Shown: piece by piece, positions 43,875 to 53,855 of the stretch
Position numbering within the stretch: position 1 is the stretch's first letter
Layout: each line of letters opens with the position of its first letter
Notes under the pieces: model-generated
The model's input: the letters and a program-made list of their open reading frames with translations, nothing else
The model's database searches: none
What the model was told of the DNA's origin: nothing
Position numbers and translations under genes: made by a program
Assembly (NCBI GenBank): GCA_045634305.1
Contig: JAZQZZ010000026.1
Span: 3,040-67,039, forward strand
Direction: 5' to 3'
From: HGM04593 sp045634305
GTDB lineage: Bacteria > Bacteroidota > Bacteroidia > Bacteroidales > Bacteroidaceae
DNA length: 64,000 nucleotides

Positions 43875-46310
43875 TTACTTGTTTATTGCATCCACTGGGT
43901 TGTCGTTTGCAGCCTTGTAGGCGCGTACCGTCACTGTTGCAACAGTTATGGCGACCACTATGACTATGGCAAGCAGATATACCCAGACGGCCATTGTTGC
44001 ACGATAGGCGAACTGCTGCATCCAACGGTCAATTACAAGATAACTCACAGGCACTGCCACAAGCGAGCATATTGCAACGATGCGCAGATACATTATATTG
44101 AACATACTGAGAATTGAAGCAACTGATGAACCGTGTACACGACGTATGCCAATCTCTTTGCGGCGATATTGGGTTTCAAAGAGCACCAGGCCGAACACGC
44201 CAATCACCGATATCAGGATAGAAAGCATTGTAAACAGGGTGATGAGTGACGAGAGTTTCTCCTCTTTCTGATACTGCTGTTCAAGTTCTGCATCAAAGAG
44301 TGTAACATCGTAGCTGTCAGCGGGAGCACTCGGTGCATACTCGGCGATAGTCTGCATAATATACTCCTTCACTGCAGGAATATCGGCACCGGCAGCTGTA
44401 CGCACATACAAATTGTTGCAGGTACGCCATGGATATTTGCCGAATATGTAGAACGCGAAGGGTTCAATATTGTACTGCATGGGGCGATAGTTGAAATCGC
44501 GGCATATACCCACCACATCGGCATCGTAGCGGTGACCGGCAATCTTGTCACCAGGCTTTATACCAAGCTTGTTTGCTGCATCCTCATTGAAAATGAAAAC
44601 ACCCTCTACAGTATATTCGTCACTGCTGCAAAAATCCCTGCCTTCGACAATGTCAATCTTCATAAGCTTTAGAAAATCCCACGAAACGGGATAGACATTG
44701 AAATATATACCCTTGCCGTCGACATTGCGCCCCCACTGCATTCTCGATGGTTTCACAAGCGAACCGTCAGCAAAAGCCACATCAACGATTGCCGGGTTCT
44801 GTGTAAGGCTCTCGGCAAAGGCGTCGCGTCTCACCTGTGATAATCCGTTCTCCATGTCAAAGGACTCGAACACCGTTTCAGCGGGCAGATTATTGACAGC
44901 AAGGAGGTACTCCTTGTCAAAACCCATATCGTAACCGAGCATAAACTCACGCTGGCGGTGTATGAAGAGTGAGCATATGATAAGCGTAATGGAAATGAAA
45001 TACTGCACGGCAACGAGAGTGTAGCGCAAGCGACGGCCCGGGGCCGATGCCTGGAAGCCGGAAAGCACCATTGCCGGCGAGAAGCGGGTAATGTAGAATG
45101 CGGGATATATGCTTGCCACAATGCCTGCAGCAATGGCTACTACCACAACAACAAGTGCAATCCCCCAATTATTGCTGAATGAAATTGATGTAGAGAGTTG
45201 GTTGACCAGCGGTGTCTCGGCAAACAGCTCTACAAATAGAGCTGCAACAGCAAGTGCTGTAGCCACAAGCCCTACGGCTTCGATAATAAAATTAAAGCGA
45301 AGCCTCAATGTCGATGCACCAAAGACCTTGTATGTATTTATTGCCTTTATTCGCACGGGAATGAGTGCAAAAAAGAAATTCACAAAGTTTATCATTGCAA
45401 TCAGAATTATGAGCACAGCTATTGCAATGAAAGTGTATGTAGTCAATCTGTTGCCCACCTCGTGATAAGCACTGCTGACATCATCCGAGAAATAGAGTTC
45501 GGTCAGCGGGCTCAAACGCGGATTTGCCATTTTCATAAACTGCTCATAAGTCTCATCGTCTACCTCCAGTTCAATATTAAAGGCACGTGGCAGAACCTCC
45601 TTCATCTTCTCAACAACGGCATCGGGTGATGCTCCGTCGGCCAACTGTATGAAATAAGGATTGTTCCAGTTGTTGGGGTTTTCATTCTCCTGAGCAACAG
45701 ACATACCACCCCAACCGTCTGTACCGTCAAGAATACTTGGTGAAGGAGTGTCCTTGCATATTGCGACTACGGTAGCAGTGTTCTGCTCATTTGCATCGCG
45801 ACCGTAACACAACACATCACCTACAGAGAGATTGAACCTTTTTGCAACAGACTCTTTAATAACCAACGAATAGTGGTGTATCAAATTATCAAGCGAGCCC
45901 TCAATAATTTCAATGCCAAGAATTTCCAGTCCTTCACGCTCCGTCTCACAGAGGTTCAACTCGATATTGTCTATGCGGTCATCCAACTTTCTCGAATAAA
46001 CGGAGTTTATATTGAAATGCCCGGTAGGTGTTATTGTGGCACTCTTTTCAATCTCGGGAATATCCTTGCATAGATCGTCGGGCAACTGGCGCGGCCAAGT
46101 GGTATCCCAATACCCCTCCTCGCTCCAGTTGGGATGTTCAAGACGGTAGATGTTACGTGCATTGGGTATGCCTTTGTTGTAAGACAGGTCGTAATTCACC
46201 TGCACCATTATCAGGTACACCGCAGCAAAGGCCAATGCCATTCCAAGAATGTTGAGCACCGACGATGTGGTGTAACGCTTCAGCAATGTTATGAAATTCT
46301 TTATGTACAT
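43875..46310 (-). CDS. FtsX/MacB-type ABC transporter permease
   Basis: 811 residues, the largest of the three paralogous permeases. N-terminal helix TSSVLNILGMALAFAAVYLIMVQV, periplasmic domain, middle helices (LTTYTFIAIAVLIILIAMINFVNFFFALIPVRIKAINTYKVFGAS spans the first), and a C-terminal block with ETQYRRKEIGIRRVHGSSV. It lies 15 bp after the HlyD-type gene. Its resemblance to the 38136-40508 protein suggests gene duplication. Confidence 0.88.
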   Translation of the reverse strand: MYIKNFITLLKRYTTSSVLNILGMALAFAAVYLIMVQVNYDLSYNKGIPNARNIYRLEHPNWSEEGYWDTTWPRQLPDDLCKDIPEIEKSATITPTGHFNINSVYSRKLDDRIDNIELNLCETEREGLEILGIEIIEGSLDNLIHHYSLVIKESVAKRFNLSVGDVLCYGRDANEQNTATVVAICKDTPSPSILDGTDGWGGMSVAQENENPNNWNNPYFIQLADGASPDAVVEKMKEVLPRAFNIELEVDDETYEQFMKMANPRLSPLTELYFSDDVSSAYHEVGNRLTTYTFIAIAVLIILIAMINFVNFFFALIPVRIKAINTYKVFGASTLRLRFNFIIEAVGLVATALAVAALFVELFAETPLVNQLSTSISFSNNWGIALVVVVVAIAAGIVASIYPAFYITRFSPAMVLSGFQASAPGRRLRYTLVAVQYFISITLIICSLFIHRQREFMLGYDMGFDKEYLLAVNNLPAETVFESFDMENGLSQVRRDAFAESLTQNPAIVDVAFADGSLVKPSRMQWGRNVDGKGIYFNVYPVSWDFLKLMKIDIVEGRDFCSSDEYTVEGVFIFNEDAANKLGIKPGDKIAGHRYDADVVGICRDFNYRPMQYNIEPFAFYIFGKYPWRTCNNLYVRTAAGADIPAVKEYIMQTIAEYAPSAPADSYDVTLFDAELEQQYQKEEKLSSLITLFTMLSILISVIGVFGLVLFETQYRRKEIGIRRVHGSSVASILSMFNIMYLRIVAICSLVAVPVSYLVIDRWMQQFAYRATMAVWVYLLAIVIVVAITVATVTVRAYKAANDNPVDAINK

Positions 46311-46325
46311 GGTTATTGTTTTTTA

Positions 46326-47594
46326 TTACTTTCCTACTTTCAGAATAAGTTCTTCGTTGTCGCCGAAATTGTCATACGACGATGTTATTACCCTCTCACC
46401 CGGTGCAAGGCCTTCGAGTATCTCATAGAACCTTGGATTCTGACGGCCTATGCGAATCTCGCGGCGATAGGCCTTTTCACCAGCAGCATCCACTACGTAT
46501 ATCCAACGGCCACCGGTCTTCTGGAAGAAAGCACCACGCGGGATATACACAGCCTCGACAGGCTGACCGAGCTGCAGATTCAGGTTGTATGTCTGGCCGG
46601 AGCGGATATTGTCGGGCAGTTCGCCGGTAAATGTGAGGTCGACTTTGAATTTCCCCTCGCGCACCTCGGGGTAGACCTTGCGCAGCAACATGTCGTAACT
46701 GTTGTCGCGACGTACAAAGGAGGCTGTGAGCCCGGTTGCCACACGGTCAATGTAGTGTTCGTCGACCATAGCTGTCACCTTGTAGGCCGAAAGATCGTTT
46801 ATCTGACCAATTGCACTGCCCTGCGAGAGAGTCTGTCCAAGTACTACGTTGAGCATTCCCACCTCGCCATCAATGGGAGCCTTGACCTTGAGATTGCCCA
46901 CACGTTCACGTATAAGCTGCATGTTAAGTTGCATGGAGCGCAGGTTCTCATCGAGTTGTGCCACCTGTACGGTGCGGTAGAGCGAATCCTGTTTCTGGCG
47001 TTCACCGACAAGAGAACGACGTGCAACGGCAAGCTCATAATCCTCCTTTGACTGCAAATAAACTTCGCGCGAAATGAGCTCACCCTCATAAAGTTCGCGG
47101 TTCTGCTCATAGGCACGCTGCTTACGGGTTACATCAAGGTCCAGCTGCAGCATCTCCTGGCGCAGAGCAAGACGCTCCTGCTCCATTGAAATGAGAGTGT
47201 TGCGCAGGATGTTCTGCTTCTCGGCCAAGTCGGCCTCCGATTGTAATATCTGCATCGATAGCTGTTTGTTTGTCATCTCAAGGATTACATCACCCGCCTT
47301 CACGGTTGTTCCCTCCTCGGCAACGATGCGTTCCACCACTCCGCTCTCCAAAGGCGAGAGTTGCATGGTTGTAATAGGTTGCACTATGCCGTTGAGAGTG
47401 GCATAATCGTTGAACTCGCCCTGCTCCACTGCCGAAACAACTATTGTTGCAGTGTTCACGCGAAGCGTCGAAGTGTTCTTTTTGAGCAACATCCAGGCTA
47501 CAAGAACCAGCAGGAGTGCACCAAAGATGTAAGGCAGACTCTTCTTGCTCAGGATGGCACGCCATCCTTTTTTCTTTTCCAATTTTATATCCAT
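46326..47594 (-). CDS. HlyD/MacA-type periplasmic adaptor
   Basis: 422 residues. One N-terminal membrane anchor (LPYIFGALLLVLVAWML), a lipoyl half-motif (GIVQPITTMQLSPLESGVVERIVAEEGTTVKAGDVILEM in pieces), a long coiled-coil hairpin (about 115-215, SEADLAEKQNIL to QDSLYRTVQVAQLDENL), the returning lipoyl half (KAPIDGEVGMLNVVLGQ) and beta-barrel/membrane-proximal domains. It bridges the ABC permeases and the TolC-like channel. It follows tolC by 37 bp. Confidence 0.93.
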   Translation of the reverse strand: MDIKLEKKKGWRAILSKKSLPYIFGALLLVLVAWMLLKKNTSTLRVNTATIVVSAVEQGEFNDYATLNGIVQPITTMQLSPLESGVVERIVAEEGTTVKAGDVILEMTNKQLSMQILQSEADLAEKQNILRNTLISMEQERLALRQEMLQLDLDVTRKQRAYEQNRELYEGELISREVYLQSKEDYELAVARRSLVGERQKQDSLYRTVQVAQLDENLRSMQLNMQLIRERVGNLKVKAPIDGEVGMLNVVLGQTLSQGSAIGQINDLSAYKVTAMVDEHYIDRVATGLTASFVRRDNSYDMLLRKVYPEVREGKFKVDLTFTGELPDNIRSGQTYNLNLQLGQPVEAVYIPRGAFFQKTGGRWIYVVDAAGEKAYRREIRIGRQNPRFYEILEGLAPGERVITSSYDNFGDNEELILKVGK

Positions 47595-47631
47595 AGTTTC
47601 AAATTTATTATTTTCAATATCATCTTATATT

Positions 47632-48954
47632 TCATTCGACTTCCACAAGTGGAATGCCGCTATAGTAGTCGACCATACGCTTCTCAATCATGTACTGCAG
47701 TTTCGAGCGCAGGCAGTCCGACTTTGCCTGCAGCAGCGTTGTTGCCGACATCTGAAGTTCGATTGCCGTTACAAGCCCCTTATCGAACTTTGCGGCTATG
47801 CCATCATATGCCAACTGAGCAGCCTCAATCTTCTTCACAGCCTGGATATACTGTTTACCATAACCCTCCATCTGCCTGCAGGCCTGTACCACCTCACTCT
47901 CCACCGCGTTGCGTGCCGCCTCCATCTCAAGTTCGGCATTACGCAGTGCATTGCGCGATGAACGTACCGAGGCTTTGCGGCTAAGATTCGAAAAGACTGG
48001 AATGGACATTGAAACGCCTACATATGCACCGCGATTATTGTCAAGCTGTGTCCAGAATGCGGGATAAGCGGAATTGTTGAAGTTTGTATAATAGCTTGTT
48101 CCAACACCACCCGAAAGGCTTATTGTAGGGAACCAACTGCCCTTTGCTTTCATATAGTTGAACTTGGACTCCTTCACAGCAAGCCCTGCTGAAACAACTT
48201 GTACGTTGGCAGAAAGTGCATTCTCTATGACACTCTCAAGCGAAACCGTGCCTATTGCAGGAAGTATATCCCCTGCAGGGGCAACCTCAAGAGCAGTGCC
48301 CTGCGGGTAGTTCATCACCTCGCGCAGTGCAATGTATGCCATTGCAAGGTTATTCTGCTGCTCGGTGAGCAAGTAGTCGTAACCGGCCTCCTGTGATGCA
48401 ACTTCGGCGACCTCGGCAGCACTCTTGAGGCCCAGTTCATGGAGTTTTCGTGCCTGAAGCAGTGTCTTGCGCGATGCTGAAAGCTGCTCATCGGCTATCT
48501 TCACAGCCTCCTTATAATATACTACATCGGTATAAGCACGCATCACCTCCATAGCCACCCTGTCACGGGCTATCTGCAGGTCGCTGTAACCGCGGTCGCG
48601 GGCCACCTTGGCAGCACGGATGCTGTTGACATAGCGCAAGCCTGCGAAGAGCGGCATAGAAGCTCCCAGGTCATAGGAGTTGCTGAATGTCGATACTGTG
48701 GTGTAGCTGTTTGTCTCGGGATCGATTGAACGTCCGAAATTGGCCGAAGCCGAAACGCCGGCCGAGACCGAAGGGAACAATCCCGCAACGGACTGCTTGT
48801 AGTTCATAGTGGCATTGTCGAGGCTGTTCTCCTGTTTGGCAACCGAAACAGAGTGCTCAACGGCATATGCCATGCATTCGTCCATTGTCATTGTCTGCGC
48901 TGTGGCAAGGGTTATGGAACCTGTAAGTGTCAATATTGCAAATATATTTTTCAT
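47632..48954 (-). CDS. TolC-family outer-membrane efflux protein
   Basis: 440 residues from ATG 48954 (MKNIFAILTLTGSITLATAQT, a signal peptide cut after Ala-Gln or nearby). The longer frame back to 49188 would read through the sigma-54 promoter. Two OEP repeats are seen: AEVASQEAGYDYLLTEQQNNLAMAYIALREVMNYP at the end of the first and KFDKGLVTAIELQMSATTLLQAKSDCLRSKLQYM at the end of the second. It forms the outer-membrane exit duct. It is the first gene of the efflux operon. Confidence 0.92.
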   Translation of the reverse strand: MKNIFAILTLTGSITLATAQTMTMDECMAYAVEHSVSVAKQENSLDNATMNYKQSVAGLFPSVSAGVSASANFGRSIDPETNSYTTVSTFSNSYDLGASMPLFAGLRYVNSIRAAKVARDRGYSDLQIARDRVAMEVMRAYTDVVYYKEAVKIADEQLSASRKTLLQARKLHELGLKSAAEVAEVASQEAGYDYLLTEQQNNLAMAYIALREVMNYPQGTALEVAPAGDILPAIGTVSLESVIENALSANVQVVSAGLAVKESKFNYMKAKGSWFPTISLSGGVGTSYYTNFNNSAYPAFWTQLDNNRGAYVGVSMSIPVFSNLSRKASVRSSRNALRNAELEMEAARNAVESEVVQACRQMEGYGKQYIQAVKKIEAAQLAYDGIAAKFDKGLVTAIELQMSATTLLQAKSDCLRSKLQYMIEKRMVDYYSGIPLVEVE

Positions 48955-48982
48955 AAATAAAAAGTGTTTCTGCAAGATTACG

Positions 48983-48998
48983 TGCCAAAACCGTGCCA
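48983..48998 (-). promoter_or_regulatory. sigma-54 (-24/-12) promoter of the efflux operon
   Basis: Minus strand TGGCACGGTTTTGGCA. It matches TGGCACGN4TTGCA with one mismatch in the -12 element and has the required 10 bp between the GG and GC pairs. The predicted start point is about 17 nt before the tolC ATG. The nearby NtrC-type regulator makes sigma-54 control likely. Confidence 0.75.
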
Positions 48999-49196
48999 AA
49001 CCAGCTATATTATTAATATACAAATATTTAAGCAAAACAACAAATTCAAAAAGTGTAAAAATTTTAGACAATGGATGTAAAATGGTTTGACAGGATAGGA
49101 AATAAATTAACAACAGTTTCTTTTGTCTCAAGAATTTATTTTGATTTACTTTGCCAATGACAGAGATTAACATCAAACTATAGGACATTATATTTT

Positions 49197-50561
49197 ATGA
49201 GACTCACTTTTTATGTAGAGAATGATTCAAACGATTTGGTTGTAAATTGTCTTGAACTTACTGCCATCAACAGGACTAGGGACATGTCTGTAGCCAATGA
49301 GACACGAGTAAGTGCTTTCTATCCATACAGGGAGATTGAGCAGATTGTTGGCAAGAATATCAGCCTCATGGAATATTGCTCACCACGCGTAGAGTCAGTT
49401 ACAGAAAAGGAGGTGACTGTCAGTTGGAACAGAGAATCATACACACTATGCCCGGGCGACTCTATGGAGAGCCAGGAGTATGCAATCGACAATCCATATC
49501 TGAGCTGGGACGGTATGTCTTTGCAAATGAAATACAGCAGTATAAATGCATGGGATGAGTTCTTTGACCTGTGTAACTATATTATGGAAGACCAGCATCA
49601 TTGCCCAGCACGCAAGAACAAAGAGGAAAAGGAAAAATGCCTTAAACTGCTGTATGAGATTATGCTTGAAGGTGAGGATGCAATAAGGCCATTTTATGCG
49701 TGGTTGCTATCATGTGAGAATTGGGACACGCTCATAATAGACGACTATGAACTGTTCGCCCGGCATCTCGGCATTAACAATGCTGCCCAAACAAGCTATT
49801 CCCCGGCGTGGTTCTCCAACTTGGTGCAAATACTCAACAGGAACAGGATTGAGACAATGCTTAAAGCCATACCGTCATTGAAAGCAGTGATTGAATCAGC
49901 CGCCAAGGAAGGTATTGAGGATGCAATAAAGATTCAGAACGGCGAAATTGAGTACGAACACCTTGCCGAACGCAATTACCCGGACATTAAAGAGCCGGTT
50001 TTGACATTAAAAATGTATGACAAGAAGAATGACAAGGTTAACGCTTGCCATTTCGAATGGATAACATCGGAGCAATTGAAGAGCGGTCACAAGATTGAGA
50101 TGGGAGATTTCGGGGAGGTTACAATTGTTGCCGCAGAAAAGGAGAAGATGACACTCTCGTGGCTTGGCAGAGAGTTCAATGTAAAGAGGAGTTACTCGGA
50201 ATATCTCATGGACTCGAGGGTAAGACCTACGCCTGAAGAGGTTGACAATTATGAAATTGAGGCGTGGATGGAGGAGATGTTCTATTATAAACCAAAGAAA
50301 TATCTGCTATACAGTTACAATGAGATAAATATTTGGAGAGAGGCATTGAGTGTGATAGAAAAAATAATCGACCCCGAGCCTGAGTATGAGGATGAAGAAG
50401 AAGAGTGCCAACCGAGAAGGGAGCAGTACACAAAAATTGCAAAACAGCTGCTCAAAATATTGATAGAACGCGGAGACAAGGAACTTGAAAATCTGCACGA
50501 GATGATATCTACCGATTGTAAGCCCGAAGAGATTAAGGAATTGCTTGATTCAATCAAATAA
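49197..50561 (+). CDS. hypothetical protein, 454 aa
   Basis: No family recognised. It contains two similar beta-rich modules, each with an acidic turn and a valine/serine-tryptophan strand: one near residues 60-80 (RVESVTEKEVTVSWNRESYTL) and one near residues 305-325 (EVTIVAAEKEKMTLSWLGREF). An all-helical stretch (about 110-260) lies between them, and the C-terminus is Glu-rich (EPEYEDEEEECQPR). There is no signal peptide, so it is probably cytoplasmic. It is divergent from tolC and convergent with phage locus 2, from which a strong terminator separates it. Monocistronic. Confidence 0.6.
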   Translation: MRLTFYVENDSNDLVVNCLELTAINRTRDMSVANETRVSAFYPYREIEQIVGKNISLMEYCSPRVESVTEKEVTVSWNRESYTLCPGDSMESQEYAIDNPYLSWDGMSLQMKYSSINAWDEFFDLCNYIMEDQHHCPARKNKEEKEKCLKLLYEIMLEGEDAIRPFYAWLLSCENWDTLIIDDYELFARHLGINNAAQTSYSPAWFSNLVQILNRNRIETMLKAIPSLKAVIESAAKEGIEDAIKIQNGEIEYEHLAERNYPDIKEPVLTLKMYDKKNDKVNACHFEWITSEQLKSGHKIEMGDFGEVTIVAAEKEKMTLSWLGREFNVKRSYSEYLMDSRVRPTPEEVDNYEIEAWMEEMFYYKPKKYLLYSYNEINIWREALSVIEKIIDPEPEYEDEEEECQPRREQYTKIAKQLLKILIERGDKELENLHEMISTDCKPEEIKELLDSIK

Positions 50562-50574
50562 TCATACTTCATAT

Positions 50575-50612
50575 CACATAGCCCCAAAGCCAATTGGCTT
50601 TGGGGCTATGTG
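50575..50612. terminator. bidirectional terminator at the left edge of phage locus 2
   Basis: cacatagccccaaagcc pairs perfectly with ggctttggggctatgtg around an aatt loop. It sits between the convergent 454-aa gene and the phage tail gene. Confidence 0.9.
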
Positions 50613-50619
50613 ATCAATT

Positions 50620-53445
50620 CTACCTCAGCCTGTTTTTCCAAGGAACATTCACATCCGCTTCAATTGCAGTAATGACACTGCCTTTTCCCATATTACCTAT
50701 AACGGCAAAAAGGAAATACTTATAGGACTGCGTGGGGAAGAGAGGGAAAAGCACATCCTGTACCTTCTTTCTCTTTTCACTGCCGGTAATGAGTTTGAAG
50801 TGTACTCCATCATTGCTTCCGAGCAGATAACATCCTAAAAGCGGAATTCCATCCACGGGTAAAAAAGGCTGTTCAACATATGCGTGCAATAACAGCTGCA
50901 TGATACGTTTGGGCAGTTTTGTACCCCATATCTGCGGCCTTGTAAACAGTAGCACACAGTTGTCGCCCGAGACGGCATCGGGGATTGCATACACATTGGT
51001 CACGCCATCTTTCACAGCAAGCAGCAATGGGTTTGGAGTTCCTTTGACCTTGTCGCGAAAACGCCCTTTAAACCTTGTCCAGGCAGCCGAAGTGAACGAA
51101 TATACAAGAGAATTATCATGATTGGAATTGCCAATAAGCACTTCGCCATGCGCCGGCAGATAAGTGACAAATGCACCGGCAAAAAAAGCCTGCCAATCAT
51201 CTCCGCCGCTACTGCCTTGCAACGACACCAAAGAGGATATTTTCCCGAATATATCATCAGGAACACCCACAAGAGCCGGCACTTTGGAATCCATTGCACC
51301 GGAAAACTTTTTTATGCTGTTGCCGGCAACAAGCATCATCCCCATTCGGCCTGCAAAGACAACAGCACCGCCGATACCACATATCGAGCCGGTATTCACA
51401 CATACGTCGCGCGATACCTGATTACTGCTCAAATAGGCTACACTACCCGACGGATCGACCGACATTACCCATATGCCATCACCACAGAACAGATAGAGCG
51501 GGAACTGCCCGAACTGCCCCTGTGACAGCGCCACCGTATTACCGGAGATACCAATGATACGGCTCTGCGATGGCGTATAAGTGCACTTTGCCGGGAAGAC
51601 AAAAGGATTATCGGCCATTGACACCTTCATAACATTGCGTCTCTCCTCGCAGGGATTGGGCTTTGCCTGCGGCAGTTCGTCGAGTTTCTCCCATGTCTCG
51701 TCTACGCAAATACAGTTTATATCCCTGAACGAAAAGTCGGTCAATCCGTTCCTTTTGATGGTAAATATGAGTTTGTCTCCATCAACAGCATCTCTGTGCA
51801 CTGCAAAGATGCGTTGCGAGCGGTATTCCTCGGGCGGGAAAATATCACCGTCATACATCCAACAGTCGCGCGAAGCGCTATAGACAATCTCGTATATCCC
51901 GCTCTCATAGTTAAAGAGGCGCAGCACAATATCGGCCGGGAATGCACCTGCTGGTTTGCCGCCATTTGCAAACACGGCACTCACCGACACCGAGCATGGC
52001 AAATACCATTTATGCAGGTAATAGGCAACATTCAGGTAACTGTGGGGCTTTAGCGGAAATGTTTTCGCATACACCGTCTGACCCATTTTCATGAACACAC
52101 GCAGTTCGCAGGCACGTGAATCGGGGTACGAGAGCATTGCAGGAAGCTGCGGTGCATAACCATCGTACCCCAACAATGGACTCTCATAATATCTCCCGGT
52201 CACGAAATCGCCTTGCGTGGTCCTCAATTTTACATGGACAACCATTGCATCAACATTACCCTTGCCACCCGAAACAGGAAGATAGGCCGATGCATTGTAC
52301 CCGTTGAAGAAATATTCACGGAAAGAGGCTATGTGTAACCTTCCGTTATAGACATAACTGCAACCCGCGTCGTAGTCCGACAGTGACGATGGAAGAACAG
52401 CTGTGTCAAGCGCCTGCTGCAGCGCCAGATTTACAGGCGAGACGTCATCGAGGCAGAACACCTTGTTACCATCAATATCGTACTCGGCAACCTTGTAAAA
52501 GAGCGAAGCCGATGCAATGTTGTCCCATAGTGTGTCAAGCGTTTTCCCGGAATAGTACTCGAACTTCTGCGTGCGACCGCCGAGTCCGCACTTTTTCCCG
52601 GGGATCGAAAATGTGGAGAATATATCCACCCCGACAACAATGTTCCTCCACCCTTTCAAAGCTGCTACATCAAACGAGAACTCCGGTTTGAAACCACGCA
52701 CACACACCTTGTATTTGCACGGCATTGTTCCGTCAAGAGCCTCGGAGAGCATGTTGTCTCCATCGCGTCCAATAGCATCGTCATACGTCTCGTCGCTCAC
52801 ATAAATGATGTTCGACACGTTTATGTAACTGCCGTCGTACAGGCGCAATGCTACCCTGAAAAGAGCCCTGTCGATATAATGCCCGTCTTTGTTCAACGCT
52901 GCCACACACTCCTCAATGTAACCCTTCTCATTATAGTTCCAGGTTGCCTGCAATTCATCAGTCGTCGTCATTGAATAATACGTCTCTTCCGTTATCAGTG
53001 TCTCTACTTTTGACGCGACTTTTATATTCACATCGGGAATTTCGGGTCTTGTTCCCAAAGAACGGTATCTCCCTTTTTCAAAAAGCAGATAGTGGATTCC
53101 CCGGCCGGTAAGGCAACAGGCGACATTTCCAAGAAATTCAATCCCTTTCACTCCTTCGAGCCCCTCAATGACAAGCATTGAGTCACCCGATGTGATGGGG
53201 TTGTAATCCTTGTCATAGAAATGCAGCATACCCACTTCGGTAATGCCAATGTAACATTCTGCAATCTCGTGCCAATATAGAGCTGAATAATCGGCATTGA
53301 GGCCGGCCACTTTTACAGGCAGCGGCATAGGCACCAGGCTTCCTTCAGACATGCGCATATTGACAATGTCAAGGCATTCACCATCCTGCGCAAGTACAAC
53401 GTCGGTACATCTGTTTATTCCTTTGAATGAAAAATTCTTTTGCAT
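50620..53445 (-). CDS. phage tail nozzle/stabilization-like protein
   Basis: 941 residues from ATG 53445 (MQKNFSFKGINRCTDVVL); this start overlaps the spanin gene by 31 bp, while the longer frame back to 53541 lies deeper in it. The protein is almost wholly beta, with repeated blades (YLFCGDGIWVMSVDPSGSVAYLSSNQ; AGRMGMMLVAGNSIKKFSG; GEVLIGNSNHDNSLVYSF), as in podovirus tail nozzles such as T7 gp12 or P22 gp10-like proteins (fold-level inference). The opening FSFKGINRCTDVVLAQDGECLDIVNMR is typical of tail proteins of Bacteroidales podoviruses. It is the last gene of the locus 2 leftward operon. Confidence 0.6.
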   Translation of the reverse strand: MQKNFSFKGINRCTDVVLAQDGECLDIVNMRMSEGSLVPMPLPVKVAGLNADYSALYWHEIAECYIGITEVGMLHFYDKDYNPITSGDSMLVIEGLEGVKGIEFLGNVACCLTGRGIHYLLFEKGRYRSLGTRPEIPDVNIKVASKVETLITEETYYSMTTTDELQATWNYNEKGYIEECVAALNKDGHYIDRALFRVALRLYDGSYINVSNIIYVSDETYDDAIGRDGDNMLSEALDGTMPCKYKVCVRGFKPEFSFDVAALKGWRNIVVGVDIFSTFSIPGKKCGLGGRTQKFEYYSGKTLDTLWDNIASASLFYKVAEYDIDGNKVFCLDDVSPVNLALQQALDTAVLPSSLSDYDAGCSYVYNGRLHIASFREYFFNGYNASAYLPVSGGKGNVDAMVVHVKLRTTQGDFVTGRYYESPLLGYDGYAPQLPAMLSYPDSRACELRVFMKMGQTVYAKTFPLKPHSYLNVAYYLHKWYLPCSVSVSAVFANGGKPAGAFPADIVLRLFNYESGIYEIVYSASRDCWMYDGDIFPPEEYRSQRIFAVHRDAVDGDKLIFTIKRNGLTDFSFRDINCICVDETWEKLDELPQAKPNPCEERRNVMKVSMADNPFVFPAKCTYTPSQSRIIGISGNTVALSQGQFGQFPLYLFCGDGIWVMSVDPSGSVAYLSSNQVSRDVCVNTGSICGIGGAVVFAGRMGMMLVAGNSIKKFSGAMDSKVPALVGVPDDIFGKISSLVSLQGSSGGDDWQAFFAGAFVTYLPAHGEVLIGNSNHDNSLVYSFTSAAWTRFKGRFRDKVKGTPNPLLLAVKDGVTNVYAIPDAVSGDNCVLLFTRPQIWGTKLPKRIMQLLLHAYVEQPFLPVDGIPLLGCYLLGSNDGVHFKLITGSEKRKKVQDVLFPLFPTQSYKYFLFAVIGNMGKGSVITAIEADVNVPWKNRLR

Positions 53446-53855
53446 GACTCTACTCCTTTCAAAATAAAATTCCACACGGCAGGCAACACTCCGGCTTTCC
53501 ACAACAGGAAAAGCAACAGGATGGCAAGCGGCACTCTCCACAGCATATCCAACCTGTTCCTTACTTCCTTCACTTTCTCAACAACAACTTCCCTGTCACG
53601 GAACAGTGTGTCGCAACGTAGCACGGTATCTACCCTGAGCCTCTCTTTGTATATGGTGCGGTATTTGGTGTAGAAGACTGTGTCGCAGCGTTCATGAATA
53701 AAGATGCTGTCGTGCAATACTATGCTGTCAACCTTTACATGCTCGGCAATGCTGCTTTGGGAGAAGTGATGTACATCGCTTACCTTTTCCACTGTGGTGC
53801 ACGCTACAACAGCAAGCAGCAGCGCACTAAGACAAAATACGTTTATTTTTCTCAT
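53415..53855 (-). CDS. lipoprotein spanin-like lysis protein
   Basis: 146 residues from ATG 53855 (MRKINVFCLSALLLAVVAC). A lipobox ends at Cys19 (LLAVVAC). The periplasmic part is mainly strand and charged helix (DSIVLHDSIFIHERCDTVFYTKYRTIYKERLRVDTV in pieces), and a C-terminal hydrophobic helix (VPLAILLLFLLWKAGVLPAVW) is followed by a basic tail. A lipid anchor plus a membrane helix in one protein is the unimolecular-spanin plan that joins the two membranes at lysis (inference). It overlaps the holin gene by 29 bp and the tail gene by 31 bp. Confidence 0.55.
   Translation of the reverse strand: MRKINVFCLSALLLAVVACTTVEKVSDVHHFSQSSIAEHVKVDSIVLHDSIFIHERCDTVFYTKYRTIYKERLRVDTVLRCDTLFRDREVVVEKVKEVRNRLDMLWRVPLAILLLFLLWKAGVLPAVWNFILKGVESCKRIFHSKE

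Noticed and set aside
48971..48990. Second sigma-54 candidate TGGCACGTAATCTTGCA
   Set aside because: The GG and GC pairs are 11 bp apart instead of 10, so the overlapping upstream site is the better one.
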